From: Flavicella sp042091695
GTDB taxonomy: Bacteria > Bacteroidota > Bacteroidia > Flavobacteriales > Flavobacteriaceae
Reading direction: 5' to 3'
NCBI GenBank assembly: GCA_042091695.1
Contig: JBELHA010000061.1
Span: 1 to 11,369, forward strand
DNA: 11,369 nucleotides
In this document: positions 7,808 to 11,369 of the stretch, piece by piece
Position numbering within the stretch: position 1 is the stretch's first letter
Layout of the letters: each line of letters begins with the position of its first letter
The notes under the pieces: model-generated
Databases searched by the model: none
What the model saw: the letters and a program-made list of their open reading frames with translations, nothing else
Told to the model about the DNA's origin: nothing
Program-made: the position numbers and the translations under genes

Positions 7808-8653
7808 ATGCCGATACTCACATTGACAACTGATTTTGGAACCAAAGACCACTTTGTAGGTGCCGTAAAAGGGGCTGTATATTCATCTATTGCCAATGTA
7901 ACTATTGTAGATATCTCTCATAATATCAGTCCTTTTAATATTATTGAAACTGCGTATGTATTAAAAAATGCCTACAAAAATTTTCCAAAAGGAACCATTC
8001 ATTTGGTAGGAGTAGATTCTGAGCTCAATAAAGAAAACAAACATATCGCACTCTTATTGAATGACCACTATTTTGTATGTCCAGACAATGGATTGATCTC
8101 ATTGATTGCCAATGAAATAAAACCTTCTAAAATAGTAGAAATCAACATTCATGACCGTATTGAATCGAGTTTTTCTATATTGGATGTTTTTGTACAGGTC
8201 GCAGCTCACATTTCACGAGGGGGAACATTAGAAGTAATTGGAAAACCTCTGAATACCTATAAAAAAATACTAGAGCTACAACCTCGATATAATGCTGAAC
8301 AAACAAAAATTATCGGTAACGTAATGTATATTGATAATTATGGTAATGTTGTGAGTAATATTTCTCAAAAACTATTCAAAGAAATAGGTAAAGGAAGGGA
8401 ATTTACTTTAAGAGCAAGTAGCTACACCTTTAACAAAATCAACAATAAATACAGTGATATTGTAAACTTTGAGCTTCCTCAGAGTAAACGCCACAGTGAA
8501 GGAAGTAAACTCGCGCTATTCAATACGGCGGGTTATATTGAAATTGCCATTTACAAAAGCAATCAAAAAACAGTGGGAGGTGCCGCTAGTTTATTAGGTC
8601 TTTCTATAAGAGATAGCATCAGTATTGAATTTCACAAAAAAGACAACTTTTAA
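7808..8653 (+). CDS. SAM hydroxide adenosyltransferase (DUF62) family protein with altered catalytic triad
   Basis: Member of the family that includes SAM hydrolases (SAM + water gives adenosine + methionine), fluorinase and the chlorinase SalL; 281 residues, normal length. Family features are the N-terminal LTTDFGTKDHFVGAVKG (5-21, with ribose-binding-type D9), IVDISHNI (33-40), VGVD (67-70), CPDNGLISL (91-99), AAHISRGG (132-139), and the C-terminal-domain IDNYGNVVSNI (175-185). D70 matches the hydrolase Asp (D68 in Pyrococcus horikoshii), where fluorinase and SalL have Tyr, so a halogenase role is unlikely. The Arg seven residues later is Asn 77, and the His of the FHGRD motif is Ser 123 in FSILD (122-126). 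From memory of the family, two of three triad residues are therefore missing. It may still hydrolyse SAM differently, or only bind an adenosyl ligand. gldFG follows 21 bases downstream, probably in the same operon. Confidence 0.9.
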   Translation: MPILTLTTDFGTKDHFVGAVKGAVYSSIANVTIVDISHNISPFNIIETAYVLKNAYKNFPKGTIHLVGVDSELNKENKHIALLLNDHYFVCPDNGLISLIANEIKPSKIVEINIHDRIESSFSILDVFVQVAAHISRGGTLEVIGKPLNTYKKILELQPRYNAEQTKIIGNVMYIDNYGNVVSNISQKLFKEIGKGREFTLRASSYTFNKINNKYSDIVNFELPQSKRHSEGSKLALFNTAGYIEIAIYKSNQKTVGGAASLLGLSIRDSISIEFHKKDNF

Positions 8654-8674
8654 GCCATATTAAAAAACAGCTAT

Positions 8675-11035
8675 ATGTTCGCTATATTCAAAAAGGAAAT
8701 TCGTCAATTTTTAGGTACCCTTACGACCTATATCATCATTGCTAGTTTCTTGATGGTATCTTCTCTTGGACTTTGGTTTCTAGATACAGAAAATAACATT
8801 CTCAAAAGTGGTTATGCAGACATGAATGGTTTCTTTGAAAACACAGCTTGGTTGTTTGTCCTTCTTATTCCTGCACTGACAATGAAGAGTTTTTCTGATG
8901 AAAAACAATTGGGAACTCTAGAGATACTCTTTACAAAGCCATTGTCTAGCCTTCAAATCATCACAGGAAAAGCGCTTGCTGTATTGAGCTTAATCTGCAT
9001 CGCCTTGCTGCCTACTATTTGTTTTGTATATACATTGTACCAATTGGCCATCCCTGTTGGAAATATCGATACGGGAAGTATCCTAGGTTCCTATATCGGT
9101 TTGTTATTTATCGCCACTACTTTTACAAGTATTGGAATCTGGGTGTCCTCATTTGCCAAAAATCAATTGTTCAGTATATTGACTTCTGTAGCCGTCTCTT
9201 ATTTTGTGTTTTTTGGTATTCAAAACATTGCTTCTCTTTTTCCTAGTAGTGATTTTAACTTTGAAAAATGGGGTATGTACTCACATTTTTCAAGTATTGC
9301 CAAAGGTGTTATAGATAGTAGAGACCTTGCGTATTTTACTTTCGTAAGCCTGTTATTTTTAACAGCAACCTATTGGAATATTTGCCTTCACAAAAACAAG
9401 AGAAAAGTCGTGTATAACCTGATCGCATTGGGCGCACTGTATGTAGGAACACAGAACGTGTACCAACGGTTTGACTTGACACATGACAAGCGCTATACAC
9501 TCAAAGAAAGTACACTTTCTATGCTCGATAATATTGAGGAAAATGCTGTTGTTCGTATTTATCTAGAAGGTGAATTCCCAGCTGAATTCAATAGATTACA
9601 AGAGGAAACACTGCAATTACTGGAAGAGTTAAAAGCAAAAAACAATGCTATAAAAATACTGTTGGTTGATCCTAAAAACCAACTAGAAGCACTCGTGAAA
9701 AGCGGAATGTCTCCTAGTAGACTTACCGTAGAAGAAAACGGTGTGGTCCAAGAATCTGTAATCCTTCCATGGGCTAGTATTTCGTACAAAAACAAAAAAG
9801 CATTGGTTTCTTTATTAAAAGATGGAGCTCCTACACAAACACAAACAGCTCAGATTGAAAGCTCTGTACAACATTTGGAATACGCATTTGCAAATGGTCT
9901 AAAAGAAGTCACCCAGCAAAAGAACAAGAGTATTGCTATACTAAAGGGGAATGGTCAACTGCAAGACATTTATGTCTACAGCCTTTTAAAAGCGTTGGGG
10001 AAATCGTTTCACCTGGCTGAGTTTACACTAGACTCCGTTGCCAAAAACCCACAAAAAACACTAGAAGAACTAAAAAGTTACGACCTTGCAATCATAGCAA
10101 AACCGACAGAAGCTTTTTCTGAAAATGAAAAATACACCCTCGATCAATACAGCCTTAACGGTGGAAACACCTTGTGGATGTTGGACTTAGTACAAGCAGA
10201 GATGGACAGTCTTTTTAGTACAGGTAAAACACTCGCCTACCCTAGAAATTTAAATCTCGATGATTTCTTTTTTAGGTATGGAGCGCGATTTAACAAAGAC
10301 TTAGTCAAGGACTTGTACGCATCTAAAATTGCTTTGTCAACAGGTAATTCAGGAAGTCGAACCAATTACCAAAATTATCTATGGTTTTACCATCCCCTAG
10401 TGCAACCGACTAGTAAACACCCTATTGTAAATGCTATTCCACCTGTACAATTTAAATTTGTATCTAGTATTGACACCCTAAAAAACAACATCTTAAAAAC
10501 AGTATTACTTCAAAGCTCTGTACTTTCAAAAAGGGTGAGTACTCCAACTATTCTCAATCTTAAATCTGTAATAGAACAACCTAAACCCTCAGACTATACA
10601 AATGGTTCAAACATCATGGGCCTTTTATTGGAAGGCTCCTTTACCTCAGCCTACAAAGACCGCGTGAGTCCATACGATATAGAAAACCCAAAAATAGTTG
10701 GAACTCCCTCAAAAATGATCCTATTTAGTGATGGTGATATCGCAAAAAACCAAATCCATAAAGGACAGCCATTAGAACTCGGTAGAGACAAATGGACACA
10801 AGAGTTTTATGGAAACAAAGATCTCCTCCTAAACGCTATAGATTACCTTATAGACGATACAGGACTCCTAGAAATACGTTCAAAAAAAGTAAGCTTAAAA
10901 CTACTCAATAAAAAAGAAGCAAGTCTACACAAAGGATATTGGCAAATGTTCAATTTGTTATTCCCTATTTTTCTGATTGTACTGACAGCTTTTATAGTAT
11001 TAAGCCTTAGAAAAAGAAAATATACACAGGTATAA
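8675..11035 (+). CDS. gldFG: GldF-GldG fusion: gliding-type ABC transporter permease joined to its periplasmic auxiliary subunit
   Basis: Inner-membrane protein of 786 residues that joins two subunits usually encoded separately. Residues 1 to about 238 are GldF, an ABC-2 type permease: MFAIFKKEIRQFLGT start, about six membrane segments (near 15-36, 57-70, 98-125, 136-158, 166-189, 219-237) and the cytoplasmic SDEKQLGTLEILFTKPLS (74-91) typical of the family. Residues about 246-786 are GldG: a membrane segment (246-263), the characteristic QRFDLTHDKRYTL (264-276), a large periplasmic domain, and a C-terminal membrane anchor (756-778) before RKRK. In Flavobacterium johnsoniae GldF (241 residues) and GldG (about 560) are separate and work with the ATPase GldA, which is absent from this window. 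The linker LHKNKRKVV (238-246) is basic and would lie in the cytoplasm, so both topologies survive. The frame is open throughout with no sign of decay. The transported substrate of GldAFG is unknown. Confidence 0.93.
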   Translation: MFAIFKKEIRQFLGTLTTYIIIASFLMVSSLGLWFLDTENNILKSGYADMNGFFENTAWLFVLLIPALTMKSFSDEKQLGTLEILFTKPLSSLQIITGKALAVLSLICIALLPTICFVYTLYQLAIPVGNIDTGSILGSYIGLLFIATTFTSIGIWVSSFAKNQLFSILTSVAVSYFVFFGIQNIASLFPSSDFNFEKWGMYSHFSSIAKGVIDSRDLAYFTFVSLLFLTATYWNICLHKNKRKVVYNLIALGALYVGTQNVYQRFDLTHDKRYTLKESTLSMLDNIEENAVVRIYLEGEFPAEFNRLQEETLQLLEELKAKNNAIKILLVDPKNQLEALVKSGMSPSRLTVEENGVVQESVILPWASISYKNKKALVSLLKDGAPTQTQTAQIESSVQHLEYAFANGLKEVTQQKNKSIAILKGNGQLQDIYVYSLLKALGKSFHLAEFTLDSVAKNPQKTLEELKSYDLAIIAKPTEAFSENEKYTLDQYSLNGGNTLWMLDLVQAEMDSLFSTGKTLAYPRNLNLDDFFFRYGARFNKDLVKDLYASKIALSTGNSGSRTNYQNYLWFYHPLVQPTSKHPIVNAIPPVQFKFVSSIDTLKNNILKTVLLQSSVLSKRVSTPTILNLKSVIEQPKPSDYTNGSNIMGLLLEGSFTSAYKDRVSPYDIENPKIVGTPSKMILFSDGDIAKNQIHKGQPLELGRDKWTQEFYGNKDLLLNAIDYLIDDTGLLEIRSKKVSLKLLNKKEASLHKGYWQMFNLLFPIFLIVLTAFIVLSLRKRKYTQV

Positions 11036-11108
11036 GCTACAGCGTGTCATCTTGGTCTTTGAGTAGATTACATCATTTATTTCCTAAAGCATTTCACAAA
11101 AAACACAA

Positions 11109-11139
11109 AAAAACAACCCGATACATATCGGGTTATTTT
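11109..11139. terminator. Rho-independent terminator after gldFG, probably bidirectional
   Basis: Stem AACCCGAT (11115-11122) pairs with ATCGGGTT (11127-11134) around the loop ACAT. The plus-strand side continues with ATTTT, a modest U-tract about 70-100 bases after the gldFG stop. The minus-strand side has a longer T run (complement of the A run at 11107-11113). It should end gldFG transcripts and any reading leftwards. Confidence 0.8.
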
Positions 11140-11231
11140 GTATAAAATACCCCTACCAAAAATAAGGAATTCACTGTGTGCAGTTAAGTAGAAAGTCTAG
11201 TGCAAATCACAGAAATCGTAATTTATTTTCA

Positions 11232-11258
11232 TTACACTTGAAGTTTAGTGTAACACTA
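11232..11258. repeat. Overlapping inverted repeats (possible operator or small hairpin)
   Basis: Two inverted repeats share bases. TTACACT (11232-11238) pairs with AGTGTAA (11247-11253). Independently, TAGTGT (11246-11251) and ACACTA (11253-11258) form a near-perfect palindrome around one base. Only one can fold at a time in RNA; as DNA the palindrome has the size of a dimeric regulator site. No gene is positioned to be its obvious target, so the function is unknown and chance remains possible. Confidence 0.4.
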
Positions 11259-11283
11259 TTTCAGGACGTGACATTTAGAAAAT

Positions 11284-11313
11284 AAAAAACCCACAACAAC
11301 TGTTGTGGGTTTT
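11284..11313 (-). terminator. Rho-independent terminator of the tRNA-Ser gene
   Basis: AAAACCCACAAC (11286-11297) pairs with GTTGTGGGTTTT (11302-11313) around a four-base loop. Read on the minus strand, the hairpin begins 7 bases past the tRNA 3' end and runs into a T-rich tract (complement of the A run at 11284-11289). This is the expected end of the tRNA transcript. Confidence 0.88.
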
Positions 11314-11319
11314 CTTTTG

Positions 11320-11369
11320 CGGAGAATGAGGGATTCGAACCCCCGGAGGTGTGACCCTCAACAGTTTTC
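11320..11369 (-). tRNA. tRNA-Ser (NGA anticodon), 3' part only; 5' part beyond the window
   Basis: The minus strand shows the 3' 50 bases of a class II tRNA. Reading 5' to 3': GA as the last two anticodon bases, AA, the anticodon-stem half ACTGT, a long variable arm with stem GAGG/CCTC and six-base loop, a T-arm GGGGG-TTCGAAT-CCCTC, the acceptor strand ATTCTCC, and discriminator G73 at 11320. The long variable arm plus G73 points to serine rather than leucine (A73). The first anticodon base lies outside, so GGA, TGA and CGA are all possible. The CCA tail is not encoded (GCAA follows), as is common in this phylum. Confidence 0.9.

Noticed and set aside
7808..8653. Fluorinase or chlorinase
   Set aside because: The position that is Tyr in fluorinase and SalL is Asp here (D70), the extra fluorinase loop is absent, and the FYS/FYG halide-site residues are not present (FSI instead).
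9019..9246. Open frame of 75 codons in another frame of gldFG
   Set aside because: It overlaps membrane segments of GldF in a shifted frame; its Tyr/Cys/Phe-rich translation is what a shifted membrane-segment sequence gives.
11320..11369. tRNA 3' end as an integration site of a mobile element
   Set aside because: No integrase, no second copy of the tRNA 3' end and no foreign-looking gene is seen in the window; the tRNA is followed by its own terminator.
1..11369. CRISPR arrays, insertion sequences, prophage or defence genes
   Set aside because: No regularly spaced repeats, terminal inverted repeats, transposase or nuclease motifs were found on either strand.

Overview
This window reads as AT-rich chromosomal DNA of a member of the Bacteroidota, most likely a flavobacterium. 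The evidence is a SusC/SusD outer-membrane pair, a GldF/GldG gliding-type ABC transporter, a PhoH gene upstream of a long-form purC, promoter -7 motifs of the TAnnTTTG type, and A-rich rather than Shine-Dalgarno leaders. The genus cannot be fixed from the sequence alone.

Layout. Bases 1-5573 (+) hold a three-gene nutrient-uptake operon: a SusC/RagA-type TonB-dependent transporter whose start codon is clipped by one base at the window edge, a SusD/RagB-type surface lipoprotein, and a small two-domain lipoprotein of unknown ligand. No degradative enzyme is visible, so the substrate (glycan or peptide) stays open. A strong bidirectional terminator (5592-5630) separates this operon from the convergent minus-strand pair purC (5649-6599) and a PhoH-family ATPase gene (6725-7669). 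The latter must start with TTG. A 138-base divergent region (7670-7807) then leads into a plus-strand pair: a SAM-hydrolase/halogenase-family protein (7808-8653) and an 786-residue protein that is GldF and GldG in one chain (8675-11035). The last 334 bases hold two hairpin terminators, a small pair of overlapping inverted repeats, and the 3' part of a minus-strand tRNA-Ser.

How the genes work together. SusC and SusD should form the usual lidded outer-membrane importer, with the third lipoprotein as an accessory surface binder. purC is purine biosynthesis, and PhoH is a putative RNA-linked ATPase. The GldFG protein would be the membrane and periplasmic part of the gliding-associated ABC transporter; its ATPase GldA is not in the window.

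The two most notable points are the GldF-GldG fusion, joined through a positively charged cytoplasmic linker that keeps both topologies intact, and the SAM-hydrolase homologue that keeps the conserved Asp but lacks the Arg and His of the described hydrolase triad. I found no CRISPR array, insertion sequence, phage or defence module. Most of the window is ordinary core genome plus one uptake operon.
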